Of a DNA stretch of 64,000 nt, positions 52,401 through 62,100 are shown piece after piece. Numbering within the stretch: position 1 is the first letter of the stretch; every line of letters starts with the position of its first letter. The notes under the pieces are model-generated. The model had not been told where the DNA came from, did not search any database, and saw nothing but the letters and a program-made list of their open reading frames with translations. Source of the DNA: Chryseolinea soli (lineage in GTDB: Bacteria > Bacteroidota > Bacteroidia > Cytophagales > Cyclobacteriaceae); NCBI RefSeq assembly GCF_003589925.1, contig NZ_CP032382.1, positions 5,518,001 to 5,582,000 on the forward strand. Direction: 5' to 3'. Made by a program: the position numbers and the translations under genes.

Positions 52401-52720
52401 TAAAGAACACCGGCACCTGCGCCGACACGGTGATCTGGAACAACACCTGCGTCATCACCGGAACCGAAAGCACGTTCTCTTCCCACGTCAGCGTAGCACC
52501 CAACCCCAGCAACGGCCTGTTCAAAATTCAAAACCTCGCCAGACCCTTACCTTTCGAACTCTATAACGCCCAAGGAAAATTGGTGCTATCGGCCAAAGAA
52601 CCCCGTGCAGATGGATTTGTAGATGCCCAGCACCTGAGCGACGGATTGTATTTACTTTCGATCCAGAATGAAAGCGGGAAGGGGGAGACGCTGCGGGTCA
52701 TTATTAGTAAGGAGCAGTAA
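49424..52720 (+). CDS. secreted protein with propeller-like repeats, six Ig-like domains and a T9SS sorting domain
   Basis: The 1098-residue product has a signal peptide (to GYGQ, residue 19). A region of about 330 residues follows with repeated blades (GNVYATGYDYGNDELYIAKY and similar), like an SBBP-type beta propeller. Six Ig-like domains (about 385-960) follow, each with the pattern xxQWKKGxxxL ... GxYTC and an early cysteine. The C-terminal domain (about 1010-1098: VSVAPNPSNGLFKIQN, then LYNAQGKLVLS and SDGLYLLSIQ) is a type A T9SS sorting signal. It should be exported by T9SS and attached to or released from the cell surface, possibly as an adhesin. Confidence 0.85.
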   Translation: MRTLLFVISAFLCLPGYGQFYQSCIDVPTYTDDGSNHNNIRNSIVRNATGDMAMVGNLKMYKLTKAGVVSWSKDLTLSVRDFEVDNSGNVLAIHNQDLSIIKYASANGAKAWENTFTSVALIDAVPDNNGNVYATGYDYGNDELYIAKYDPATGADLWQGVSLVSLPNYNGQSIAVSSTGDVYILAYNFGTTQYKLIKYSSAGALQWQIDYNNNLNIGGVKVGPDGNAYITAADFNSSRLIKVRASDGAILENELFDLGKIIVAFRGNDFVVVGQNGSGNYALVNYPSTFPTPTAADYIDTFSAFDIDYPYVSINIEADGTAGLVFSIQDFIETSTLIRYSPTGDKLTPQVVLPTFVTGAVLDSNGDYIIPTRQQCVKRLTSCDKLAITIITPPQSQKVCAGSTVQFTVAATGTGLLYQWKKGADLLANGGHISGATTATLTITGADNVNDGGSYTCTIYDGCNHTKTTTAVTLTFVDGPIITGQPTAVEACAGSNINFTITATGQNVKYQWKKGGVALVDNTLITGAKTANLGLKTIAATDAGLYTCDVTSDCFATPITSQSASLTVFLPASVITPPPATAAACAGNDLSITLVASGANLTYQWRKGANNLVESGTVVGTKTNTLTLKQLAAGDVGQYSCVITGMCGNPATSSATTVSISTPSQITSQPVSKSVCTGTNVSFSITASGPSLTYTWRKGNTVVNNGGKYSGATTATLTITGATELEAGAYTCTINNPCGSEIASSAAQLNIDPAPSIVSQSGNTALCEGDVGRISVTTGTGNFQFQWKKDGVVLTDGMAHTGTTTDELLIISASTADAGVYTCEVKSGCGNPINSTGITVAVSNGTQIVSQTTDLKTCQDDKLTLSVTASGNGLTYSWKKNGSLLSDAGTISGSKTATLTIQHISPLDEGRYTCEVTGTCKGTAISDGIDVDIDPKPNLVLATDIDCKSFQPVWSELVTDTNFTEGEYTLFKKGSTTPLGLMDIDGLGEYLIVKNTGTCADTVIWNNTCVITGTESTFSSHVSVAPNPSNGLFKIQNLARPLPFELYNAQGKLVLSAKEPRADGFVDAQHLSDGLYLLSIQNESGKGETLRVIISKEQ

Positions 52721-52866
52721 GATCAGGAGCCAGAATCAGTAGCCAGTAGTCAGGAGCCAATATCTAGTCAGTAGAAAAAGGAATTTGAAGTCGTCGCGTC
52801 TTTGTCGTACTGGGGCGTGACGTCAAGGCAATAGCCATAAATTGTAAACGGCTCCTGGCTCCTGAC
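52721..52866. repeat. 'caggagccag' repeats flanking the surface-protein genes
   Basis: gatcaggagccagaatcagt and agccagtagtcaggagccaa lie at 52721-52760; ggctcctggctcctgac at 52850-52866 is the same word in the other orientation. Together with 49254-49302 these are copies of one short repeat family. They leave about 170 bases between the T9SS protein and the IPT/TIG lipoprotein with no gene. Confidence 0.55.
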
Positions 52867-52891
52867 TACAAGGCTTATAACCGAATATAGA

Positions 52892-55807
52892 ATGAAACGG
52901 ATCTTACGCGCTGTCCAAATGGCCGTCCTGGCCCTGTTATTGGTCTGGGTTGATGGTTGTATTCGGGATGAGGTTTTGTTGCCTCCGGAAATTACTTCTG
53001 TCAGTAAGACGTCGGCGCCGTCCGGGGAGATCGTGACGATCAATGGTAATAATTTCGATGGATCGCTGCAGGTGTTGGTTGACAATGGGGTCATCAGTAC
53101 AGCCGGTACGCCGACGCGGACGGAGGCGCAGTTCATTGTTCCGTTCCGAACGCAACCAGAAGAAGTTTCCCTCACGGTTAAAACAAAATATGGGGCCTCG
53201 CAGCCAAAGGCCTTCACGGTGTTGCCGCCTGTTCCTATCATTCGCACGTTGAAACCTAACCGTTCGGGTATTGGCACGCTCGTTAAGATTGCTGGTAGTT
53301 ATTTTACCAACGTGTCGGCTGTTAGGTTCAAGTCGTCCGACCAGGAAACGGAGCGAGATGCGGTCTTTACCGTTGCCGGCGATACTATTCTGGTGACCGT
53401 ACCTGCGGGGCTGTTGCCGGATGCAGCCGATATCAAGGTCACCTCAGCCAGCGGCGTGTCAGAGCCCGCGGCTTTCCTGGTGTTGATGGCGCCTAAAATT
53501 ATTTCATTCACGCCCGACAACGGCGCTGCTGGGAAAGTGATCAAACTGGAAGGGGAAAATCTTTCGGACGCACAAAAAGTGACCTTCGGGCCGATCCTGG
53601 AGGCAGAGATCATCACCGACGCGCCCGAATCCATCACGGTGCGGGTACCCGACGGTGCGCCTACCGATACGATCTACGTATACACACCCGGAGGAAAAGG
53701 GAAGACGCCGAAAAAGTTTTCCGCCATCCCCGGGCCCGCTATTCAGACCATAGACAAGACCACGGGGGGAGTGGGCACTGACGTGCTTATCACCGGATTG
53801 AATTTTACGGGAGCATTCGAATTGAAATTCGGTACCACACCCGCACAGATCGTATCCAATGATGGCACGAAGATCAAAACTAAAGTGCCCATAGGCGGAA
53901 GCAGCGGGAAAATATCCGTGACCACGCCGGCCGGCACAGCGCTATCGACGACCGACTTCCTGGTGCAGGGTGCACCGCTCATTTCGAAGTTCGACCCGCC
54001 CTCGGGGGTGACGGGAACGCAGATCGTTCTGACGGGGATGAACCTGGCCTCGATCACGTCGGCGAAAGTGGCATTGAAAGACCTGAAGATCGTGAGCAAG
54101 ACCGACACCGAGGTGACCGTGGAAGTATTGGCCGGCACCGTGACCGGGAAGATCTCTGTGCAGACCCCGGGCGGTACGTTTGAAACCACGGATCTCTTCA
54201 CCGTGCTCGGTGCGCCGCAGATCACGGCTGTCAATCCCAGCTCGGGCATCGTCGGAACGGTGGTCACCATCACCGGTATCAATTTGCCGAGTTCGCCTTA
54301 TGTGCGCTTCACGAATAATATTCAGGCCACCACGATTTTAAAATCGTTGTCGACACAGATCATTTGCCAGGTGCCGCAGGGAGCGTCCACGGGTAAGATC
54401 AATGTGAATGGTGCGTTGAGCTTGACGGATTTTGTTTTGAATGTGAAGCCGATCATCACGTCGTTCACACCGGCAAAAGGAGGGGTGGACACGCAGGTCA
54501 CCATCAACGGTTCTTATCTTACGGGCGCTACCGTAAAGTTCGCGAATAACTTAACCGCCACGAAAGTTGGTGCCGGAACAGACAATCAGGTGATAGTGAA
54601 AGTGCCTGCCGGGGCAGTGACCGGCGCCATCAGCGTGACCACCACACCGGGTACAACAAATACGGCCAGTAAGTTTGAAATACTCTCCCCGCCATCGATC
54701 ACATCGTTCAATCCCACGGGTGGTGTTTCAGGGACCAGTGTGACCATCACCGGCACTAATCTCCAGCACAATCCAACGGTTCAGTTCTTCAACGGGGTAA
54801 ACGCAACGGTCAAATCCGTATCGGCCACGCAATTGGTGGTGCAGGTTCCGGCGGGGGCGTCCACGGGGAGGATCAGCGTGACGACCGATGCTGTGCAAAC
54901 TGCGGTGGCGTCGGCCACAGACTTTACGATCGTGGGGAAACCTTCTATCACCAGCATCTCGCCGGCGAGCGGAACGGTGGGGCAGCCGATCACGGTCAAC
55001 GGTACGAATTTTACAAACCCCATAACCGTCATCGTCAACGGTACGTCTGTAGCGGGAACATGGGTGAGTAACAATGTGGTGAAGGTGAACGTGCCGGTCA
55101 ACAGCACGGTGAACAAGAGCGTGAACGTGAGCGTGAAGACCGCTGCCGACTATTCCAATAATTATCCTTTCCTGCTCTTGGCCGAGCCGGCCACGGCGCA
55201 GCTCAAACTAAAACCGAACAACAACCCCGTGGATTGGCCCGTCTTGCTGGAAGGACCCAACCTGGGCACCGTTACGCGGATCACGCTAAACGGAAAAGTG
55301 ATCACCCCCAATTTTCGGCAAGCCAACGCGATCACGTTCGTGGTCCCCAACGACATCGGCTCGACCGGCGCCATGACACTACGGTTGTTCTACACGTCCG
55401 ACATTTCAACGTCGTATAAAGTCGACCTTAACTTCACCGTCCTGAATGCACCGCCGCCGGGTCCCATTCCGCCACCCATCATCATCCTTCCGCCGCCGCC
55501 CCCGGTTAACCTGACGACCAACATCGATGCCGATTGGTCTGTGGCCTTCAATGAAAACAATGACACCGATGGCTTCTATTGGGAGTCTACTGTAAGGCTG
55601 GACACCGATCAGGACTTTCAGGTGGCGGGCACCATTTCCAGCAGCGACGCAACGGGAAGTTTTGCCAGCGGCTATCTCACGCTCACCATCAATGGCGACA
55701 CCTACGATGGCCAGTTCTACAACAACAACATCTATCTCACCAGCCGCACTACCGGGCGGCAGCTTGTGCTGGGAAGCAGCCCGTGTAGTACACCGGATTG
55801 TAAATAA
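52892..55807 (+). CDS. IPT/TIG-repeat lipoprotein
   Basis: The 971-residue product has a lipoprotein signal (VWVDGC, C23). A tandem array of about ten IPT/TIG domains of 80-90 residues follows; nine are clear, each starting with a pattern like PxIxSxxPxxGxxGTxVTIxGxNL. The tenth (from about 768) is more diverged. A proline-rich linker (PPPGPIPPPIIILPPPPP) leads to a C-terminal beta domain of about 100 residues with two closely spaced cysteines (SSPCSTPDCK). It is probably surface-exposed, in polysaccharide binding or adhesion; this is inference. It converges with the barrel gene after 11 nt. Confidence 0.85.
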   Translation: MKRILRAVQMAVLALLLVWVDGCIRDEVLLPPEITSVSKTSAPSGEIVTINGNNFDGSLQVLVDNGVISTAGTPTRTEAQFIVPFRTQPEEVSLTVKTKYGASQPKAFTVLPPVPIIRTLKPNRSGIGTLVKIAGSYFTNVSAVRFKSSDQETERDAVFTVAGDTILVTVPAGLLPDAADIKVTSASGVSEPAAFLVLMAPKIISFTPDNGAAGKVIKLEGENLSDAQKVTFGPILEAEIITDAPESITVRVPDGAPTDTIYVYTPGGKGKTPKKFSAIPGPAIQTIDKTTGGVGTDVLITGLNFTGAFELKFGTTPAQIVSNDGTKIKTKVPIGGSSGKISVTTPAGTALSTTDFLVQGAPLISKFDPPSGVTGTQIVLTGMNLASITSAKVALKDLKIVSKTDTEVTVEVLAGTVTGKISVQTPGGTFETTDLFTVLGAPQITAVNPSSGIVGTVVTITGINLPSSPYVRFTNNIQATTILKSLSTQIICQVPQGASTGKINVNGALSLTDFVLNVKPIITSFTPAKGGVDTQVTINGSYLTGATVKFANNLTATKVGAGTDNQVIVKVPAGAVTGAISVTTTPGTTNTASKFEILSPPSITSFNPTGGVSGTSVTITGTNLQHNPTVQFFNGVNATVKSVSATQLVVQVPAGASTGRISVTTDAVQTAVASATDFTIVGKPSITSISPASGTVGQPITVNGTNFTNPITVIVNGTSVAGTWVSNNVVKVNVPVNSTVNKSVNVSVKTAADYSNNYPFLLLAEPATAQLKLKPNNNPVDWPVLLEGPNLGTVTRITLNGKVITPNFRQANAITFVVPNDIGSTGAMTLRLFYTSDISTSYKVDLNFTVLNAPPPGPIPPPIIILPPPPPVNLTTNIDADWSVAFNENNDTDGFYWESTVRLDTDQDFQVAGTISSSDATGSFASGYLTLTINGDTYDGQFYNNNIYLTSRTTGRQLVLGSSPCSTPDCK

Positions 55808-55818
55808 CGGCAAGCCTA

Positions 55819-56745
55819 TCAGAAGACATAACGAAGACACACATTGGCCCCGCTCCATTTGCCGTAGTTGCGCGCCATCAACGTGCCGGTATAGCTGGCG
55901 TTGACAAAGAACCGCTTGCTAAAAAGGTGCTGATAGCCCAGGCCGTATTGCGCGAAGTCGCTGTCGGCCCCTTCGCTGATCTTGCTAATGTCAATGTTGG
56001 TCCAACTGTAGGAGAGGGTGCCAAACAGCAGGTCCTTGCGTGTGAGCACATAACTCAGTGAAACGCTTATCGGAAGATAAAATTCGGTCTTGGCTCCGGT
56101 CTCGCTGTTGGCGGAAGGAAATGCCAGGGCAAAGTTGAGTTGTGAAAAGAAGCCGAGCTTGTCGGTGAAGTACTTGTAAAAGAAGAACGTGTTTCCCCAG
56201 TTCACCTTGCTGCTGCCCAAAGCGACCTGATTTTCTTTCGGGCCCACTGGCAGCCACACATAGCTTTGATACGTAAAATTGCGAATCCTCCGAAACGGTT
56301 GGAAGCGGAGGCGCGGGCCCACATAGGATACGGCTGTCTTGTTGCCCGGATTGTCCTGGAACAACGAGAGCACTTTGCTGCTTTTATCGATGTCGTACCG
56401 GTAAGCCCTGAAATTAACATCCACCCCAAGGTTGACACGACGGTTGCGCGAAAGGCCGTAGTTGACCTGGAACAGCGAATTGAATAGTAACTGTTTGCCC
56501 GTCAGGTTGGCGTTGGTGCCGTTTTTGTCATTGAACTGTGTGCTGGTGAGAAAGGTGTTGAAGGAGTACAATTCCAGCTCGCCCTTTTTCACCAGGATGG
56601 CCGATGCGGTAGGATTGATCACCAACAGGTTGTCGAGCGAATCGCGCATGTGCAGGAGCTTGTCCTGGTCGATTTCCTGGGCTTGGCTGCACCATGTGGT
56701 CAGCACGAGGGCGAACAGAAGGAGAGGGGTGACGCGGGTTTTCAT
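55819..56745 (-). CDS. outer-membrane beta-barrel protein
   Basis: The 308-residue product has a signal peptide (to CSQAQ). After a helical stretch (about 22-60), the remainder consists of alternating strands with aromatic ends, closing with VCLRYVF (terminal F). This is consistent with a 10-14-strand porin-like barrel. I do not recognise a family. Its start overlaps the stop of the upstream gene (TAATG), so the two are cotranslated and likely act together. Confidence 0.7.
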   Translation of the reverse strand: MKTRVTPLLLFALVLTTWCSQAQEIDQDKLLHMRDSLDNLLVINPTASAILVKKGELELYSFNTFLTSTQFNDKNGTNANLTGKQLLFNSLFQVNYGLSRNRRVNLGVDVNFRAYRYDIDKSSKVLSLFQDNPGNKTAVSYVGPRLRFQPFRRIRNFTYQSYVWLPVGPKENQVALGSSKVNWGNTFFFYKYFTDKLGFFSQLNFALAFPSANSETGAKTEFYLPISVSLSYVLTRKDLLFGTLSYSWTNIDISKISEGADSDFAQYGLGYQHLFSKRFFVNASYTGTLMARNYGKWSGANVCLRYVF

Positions 56746-57674
56746 TATCGGTTGGAGAGGGTGTACAAGATCCGGTTGGCCCGCCGTTCCAATTCCTGGA
56801 TACGCTTGTCCAGCTGGCCGGTATTTTGGTAGATGCTCATCAACACCTTCTCCTTCGCGTCGCGTTCGTTCTTGCGTCCGGCTATTTTGCCGAGGTTGAT
56901 GTCATTGATCGTAGACAAAGCGCTGTTCAGTTCGAGCACGTTGGCCGAGTGCAGTTCACCCAGGGCATAGTCGAAAAGGTAGCGCACGTCGTTATACAGG
57001 GCTTCGTTATTCCAGTAGAGCAGCACTTCCTTTTCGTAGGACATGCGGTCGTTGTTGAGCTTGTTAAAGGCCGTGTTGTAGTTGATAACCGCGTCGGTGA
57101 GTTGGCGCAGCATCAGGTTGTCTTCAAACATCGTGTCGTTGCTTTTGCGGAAAGCGATCACCAGGTCTTTGGCTTCGATGATAAAACTGCCCAGCGCCGA
57201 CGACATCTCGGCATAGACGGCCGATTTTTTTTCTTCCGGCGATGCGGCCGTCACTACGGGGCCGGTGGCGGTCGAGGCCGAGGGGTTCATGTCGTTCAAG
57301 ACGAGCGCCCGTATTTCGAACGACACCTTGCCCGTCAGTTTAGGGCGGTCTTTCAAGACATCCCAGATAACCGTTTTCTGCCCATTGCCCTGCACGTGAT
57401 CGCCCGCCCCATTCCCGGAGAGACTGACCAGCCCAGTCTTGAAGTCGTCGTCGGAGCAATAGAGGTTCACTTCCAGGTGCTGGTTGGAGGCGAGGCCGTT
57501 CACGGTGTAGGTGAGCAAGACCTTCTGCCGGAAGGCTTCGTGTTTGATGTCGCCGATGATCTGGGCATGCAGGGGTATACCAAAAGCCGTTATCAAAACA
57601 AGTACCTGTAAAAAGGGAGATAGGGATAATAAACCAGGAGGGAGCGGCTTTAAAATGAGAGAGAGGGATTTCAT
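56745..57674 (-). CDS. periplasmic protein with beta domain and coiled-coil tail
   Basis: The 309-residue product has a long hydrophobic N-terminus that acts as a signal (cleavage near LHAQ, residue 38). The N-terminal domain (about 40-130) has YTVNGLASNQHLEVNLYCSD and the turn QGNGQKTVIWDVLKDRP. I know this pattern as a beta-sandwich found in Bacteroidota beside caspase-like or formylglycine-generating proteins. The rest is helical and ends in a coiled coil (about 275-305, LDKRIQELERRANRIL). It is divergent from the caspase gene with 48 bases between the starts. Confidence 0.6.
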   Translation of the reverse strand: MKSLSLILKPLPPGLLSLSPFLQVLVLITAFGIPLHAQIIGDIKHEAFRQKVLLTYTVNGLASNQHLEVNLYCSDDDFKTGLVSLSGNGAGDHVQGNGQKTVIWDVLKDRPKLTGKVSFEIRALVLNDMNPSASTATGPVVTAASPEEKKSAVYAEMSSALGSFIIEAKDLVIAFRKSNDTMFEDNLMLRQLTDAVINYNTAFNKLNNDRMSYEKEVLLYWNNEALYNDVRYLFDYALGELHSANVLELNSALSTINDINLGKIAGRKNERDAKEKVLMSIYQNTGQLDKRIQELERRANRILYTLSNR

Positions 57675-57722
57675 GAAAGGAAGATATTATTGTAATTTAA
57701 CAAAAACGACGCGACCCTTCCA

Positions 57723-58535
57723 ATGAAAAAGCTTTTTGTTCTCCTGCTGTTGAGCGCCTTGGTGTGGCCCGCCGCAGCGCAGCAAGTTATCAAGGCAAAA
57801 AGCGGGGAGCAAGCCTACAACATCCAGGCCGATACAGCGCATAACGCCACCGCTAAAGCGGCAGAGCGCAAGATCGCCCTCGTCATTGGCAACAAGGGTT
57901 ACAAGATCTCGCCCCTGGCAAACGCCGTGAACGACGCCAACGATCTGGCTGAGCTATTGAAACAAAAGAATTTCGACGTCACCAAGGTCATCGACGGCAC
58001 CCGCCTGGAGATGCGCAACGCCGTGCGGCAGTTCACGGAAAAGATCGCCCAGGGTGGGGTTGGGCTGTTCTATTATTCCGGGCATGGCGTCCAGGTGGAT
58101 GGCGACAACTTCCTGGTGCCCATCGACGCTTCGTTTGAGTATAAAGAAGAGGTACCCGATGTGTGTGTTAGCGTGTCGTCCATTCTGAGGTTTATGGAGT
58201 CGTCGAACAACCGTCTGAACATCATGATCTTGGATGCATGCCGGAACAGTCCCTTCAAATCGTTCTCGCGTTCCGGTGAAAAAGGCATGGTAAGGGTGGA
58301 GGCACCGACCGGGTCCATCGTGGCCTATTCCACGGCCCCGGGCAAGACCGCGTCCGATGGCACGGACCGGAATGGGCTTTACACGGCCAAGTTGATGAAA
58401 TACATGAACGTGCCCGGTTTGAAGATCGAGGACATCTTCAAGCAAGTGCGGATCGAAGTGAGCAACGAATCGGGGAACCGCCAAGTGCCCTGGGAAAGCA
58501 ACTCGTTGATGGGCGACTTCTATTTCACCCCCTGA
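57723..58535 (+). CDS. secreted caspase-like (C14) protease
   Basis: The 270-residue protein has a signal peptide (to AAAQ, residue 20) and a p20-like caspase domain (about 48-265). Its core shows IALVIGNKGY, NAVNDANDLAELLK, the catalytic histidine H121 in YYSGHG and the catalytic cysteine C173 in LDACRNSPF. It also has TGSIVAYSTAPG and a closing segment (PWESNSLMGDFYF). The catalytic dyad is complete. Bacteroidota clan CD proteases of this type are periplasmic or surface-located; the substrate is unknown. It starts 48 bases from the oppositely oriented periplasmic protein gene. Confidence 0.9.
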   Translation: MKKLFVLLLLSALVWPAAAQQVIKAKSGEQAYNIQADTAHNATAKAAERKIALVIGNKGYKISPLANAVNDANDLAELLKQKNFDVTKVIDGTRLEMRNAVRQFTEKIAQGGVGLFYYSGHGVQVDGDNFLVPIDASFEYKEEVPDVCVSVSSILRFMESSNNRLNIMILDACRNSPFKSFSRSGEKGMVRVEAPTGSIVAYSTAPGKTASDGTDRNGLYTAKLMKYMNVPGLKIEDIFKQVRIEVSNESGNRQVPWESNSLMGDFYFTP

Positions 58536-59125
58536 AACGCTGGTTTGGGATGGCGATACGGCTTAAATGCAGGCTTTGGATGGTCAATTATGCCGGATTT
58601 GACCCGCCAGACCCTTTATTTACCACCCATCAGGGATTTCTTTCAATGCGATGGGCCGGGTTATAAAGCGTTTCAAAGCGAATTTTAAAGTTTGTGAGGG
58701 ACTCGATTACAACATATCTTTACTTAAGGTAATTATCTCCCCCATGCCGTCAGAAATTCTTTTTAAAAGAAGATGTTTTCGCCTCAAAATCTCTGGGTAG
58801 CGCAAACTTGTAAGGTAATTGTGTGTTATGAAAGAATTTCAGATGCATCCCTGCGCGAAGCCGACGCGAAATCAGGGAAAGTTTTCCACAGGAAGGTTAC
58901 GATTTTGATTTTAAAAGTATGGAATCGGGTGAAGCGGAGCAGTTTGAGGACTTCATGTAAATTTCATTACTTTTGCAGCAAAGTTTTCCCGGCCAGGTAG
59001 AGGGGGACGTAATTTTTTACTTCCTTTTTGCAAAGCCGGGTTACCGCTGGGTTAGGTTGGGGAAAGCCCTCTGGGATCCAGTGACCAGACTTAAACGAAC
59101 TATTGAAAGACGTCTATATTAGGAT
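58536..59125. other. 590-base intergenic region with a promoter and long leader
   Basis: No gene recognised. The first half is ordinary spacer without T-rich hairpins. The promoter at 58943-58976 serves the giant gene to the right. The predicted leader of about 140 bases contains the GC-rich block ttcccggccaggtagagggg followed by an AT-rich block. It may fold, but no known riboswitch pattern was seen. Confidence 0.5.
58943..58976 (+). promoter_or_regulatory. strong Bacteroidota-type promoter for the giant surface protein
   Basis: tttg at 58943-58946, 20 bases, then ttacttttgc at 58967-58976, matches the consensus closely. The gene starts at 59126, so the leader would be about 140 nt long. 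Confidence 0.7.
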
Positions 59126-62100
59126 ATGATGAAAAGGACTTTACTACTTATTGGTGCCATAGGATTTGTTGTGATGGATTTGTGGGGGCAGGCCTCCGGC
59201 GATTATCGAAGCGCAGGCACGGGTCCTTGGAGTACGGCAGGAACATGGGAGACTTTTAACGGCACGAGTTGGGTAGTGGCCGGGGCCAGCCCGACCAGCG
59301 CAAACGGTGTAATAACTATCCGGAGCCCGCACGTGGTGACTGTTACGGCAAACGTGACAATTGATCAGACGGTTGTTGACGCTGGGGGTACAGTGACAAT
59401 CAACGCAGGTGTCATCGTGACCCTTGCGAATGGTTCAGGCACCGAAGTAACGTTAAACGGAGTGCTAAATAACAATGGGACACTGGCATTTACGTCGGCA
59501 ATCCCAAACCGTACGGTGCTGGTTTCTGGCACTGTTAACAATAATGGCGCCTTCACCAATGTTTCCGCTTCAAAACTAACGTTTGGAGCCGGTTCAAATT
59601 ATTTTCACCTATTTACCGATGCTGGAACGATACCGACATCAACATGGAATGCAACGTCGACTTTAAATATCGTTGGATATGCGTCTGGAGGGTCGACTCC
59701 CCCCACTGGACTTAATCAAGCGTTTGGGAATTTCATTTGGAATTCGCCCAATCAAGATGCCACGGTGAACCTCAACGGTCAGCCTATTACCGTCGTTGGC
59801 AATTTCAGGGTGCTGAGCACAGGGATAGATGCGTTATATCATTCACTGGGCGCCGGAGGAAACCTTTCTATTGGTGGCTCCTTTGAAGTATCGGATGCCG
59901 CTTTTGGCTTTGCTAGCGGAACAACGGGTAATCTGACCATAAACGGAGACATACATGTGCATGGAAACGACGGGTATGCTCAACTCGCTGATGATCAAAA
60001 CTTACATCTCATTTGCAACGGCAATTTTCTGCTCGAGGATAACGCCATTATAGATTTTTCGGCAACCTCAGCGGTAACAACATTTGATCTGAAAGGAAAC
60101 TATACTCAGACAGGGGGATCAATATATAGCAGTGGTGCAGATACAAATCTAAATTTCATAGGGTCCACCGCCCAAGTATACACATCTGTCTTAACGCCTG
60201 CAGGAGGAGCAATAAACTATAGTATCGCGAATGGCGCGACCTTGTCATTGCCCGGAGTTAACTTTCTCGGAGGATCGGGAACATTCTCCCTGCTTGCAGG
60301 AGGAACGTTACAGGTAGGTTCAACGCAAGCCTTGGGAGCCATACAACCCGGCCCCTTTAGCGGTAACCTTCAAGTGAGTGGTACCAGAACCTATGCGTCG
60401 GGATCGACTATCGTCTACAATGGAACCGCGGCCCAGTTCATTGGATCAGGACACCCCTCCAGCGTCTCTACCCAAATAGCAAACTCGAGTGGTGTTTCAT
60501 TGGCTTCTGACGTGACTTTTAGCGGGTCTTTGACTTTGGTCTCCGGGAATTTATCAGTTCAAGGCAATACGCTTACCATCGGGGGAGATTTCGTTCCAGG
60601 TACTAGTTCTATCGCGGTACTTCCAACATCAAGTATTTCAATTACTGGAAATGGAACCTTTCCCTCCAATCCAGGCGGAACAATTCCCCTTACTGGCGCA
60701 GCGCCATTGACCATCAACAATTTCACCCTCAACCGCAGCAGCGGAAGAGTTTATGTATTTGATGACTTGATCGTAAACGGCACTACCACGCTAACAAACG
60801 GCGTCCTGGATATCCGTGGATTTTTGTTCACCATGAACGGAAACATCGCCCTCAGTGGCGGCCAGTTCGCTGTCAACGAGTTTGCACGACTGCAGGTCAC
60901 CGGAACAGGTACGATCTCCGGTAACGCGAACTTTACGAATGAAAGCGCTGGCGGACTCCCTATGCTGGCGATTGCCATGAACCGTCCCAGTTCAACCTTT
61001 ACGATTGGTTCAAACCTCGATCTGAGTATTCTGAACCTGGTGGTTGGAGCATTCGCTCCCTCCGGTACTTTCCGTATGGGAACGGGCGGTACGATCACCC
61101 GTACAGACGGCACGATGACCACTGCGCCCGGAGCCGTCTCCAGTTACAATGTGGTCTACAATGGTTCATCCAGCATCAGCACAGGACCCGAATTACCATA
61201 CAATCCAAACACCACCAGGCTCACGGATTTGACCAACCAGGGCGCCGGTACCATCACCCTTTCTCAGCCGACAACCATTAACGGAACGCTCACGCTCACC
61301 AACGGAACGTTCAACGCCGGGTCCAATGCCGTGACATTCAAAGGGAACATTGTGAGCAATGCGTCGGGTATCTTCACATCAAGTCCTGTAGTATTTGACG
61401 GCACCTCGGCGATCAGCGGCTCAATTCCCTTGACCTTGGGAGCGTTCCAAGTCAATACTTCCCATTCCTTGAATTTGGGAACAGGAACCACCGTGAACAT
61501 TGCTGGCAATGTGACCAACAACGGATCCATTTACGGAGGCACCAGCACAGCCATATTCAATGGCACTACCACGCTGACCAACACCAACGACGCCCTGTTG
61601 CTCGGACGGTTCAACAACGTTCAGATCACCGGCGCGCTTACCCTGTCAATAACCGATTTTATTGAACCTGTCCCGGACTCCGCACTCTACCGTATTAAAG
61701 TCTCCGGCGATTGGACCGTGACCGGCGGTACGTTTACAGCCGGTGTGAGCCGTGTTGATTTTAATGGAACCGGAGCACAGGCCATCACTTCGGGCGGACA
61801 GAATTTTTATTCAACCTATTTCCTCGGTTCCGGGGTAGCCACGTTGGGCAGTGCCCTGACCGCGACAAACGATATCATGGTCAGCTCGACCTCCAGCCTG
61901 GATGTTTCTACAAACAATTACCAGGTCGCAGTCGCCGAAGATTTTGTTGTCGATGGCACCTATACGGCACGCCAGGGTACACTGTTGCTCAATGGTATTG
62001 GCCGGCCTCAATCGATCACCCGGACCACGGGTTCCGGACCGATCCACTTGTATAACCTGCAGGTGAACAAAACCGGCGCAGTAGCCGCCGTCACCGTCCT

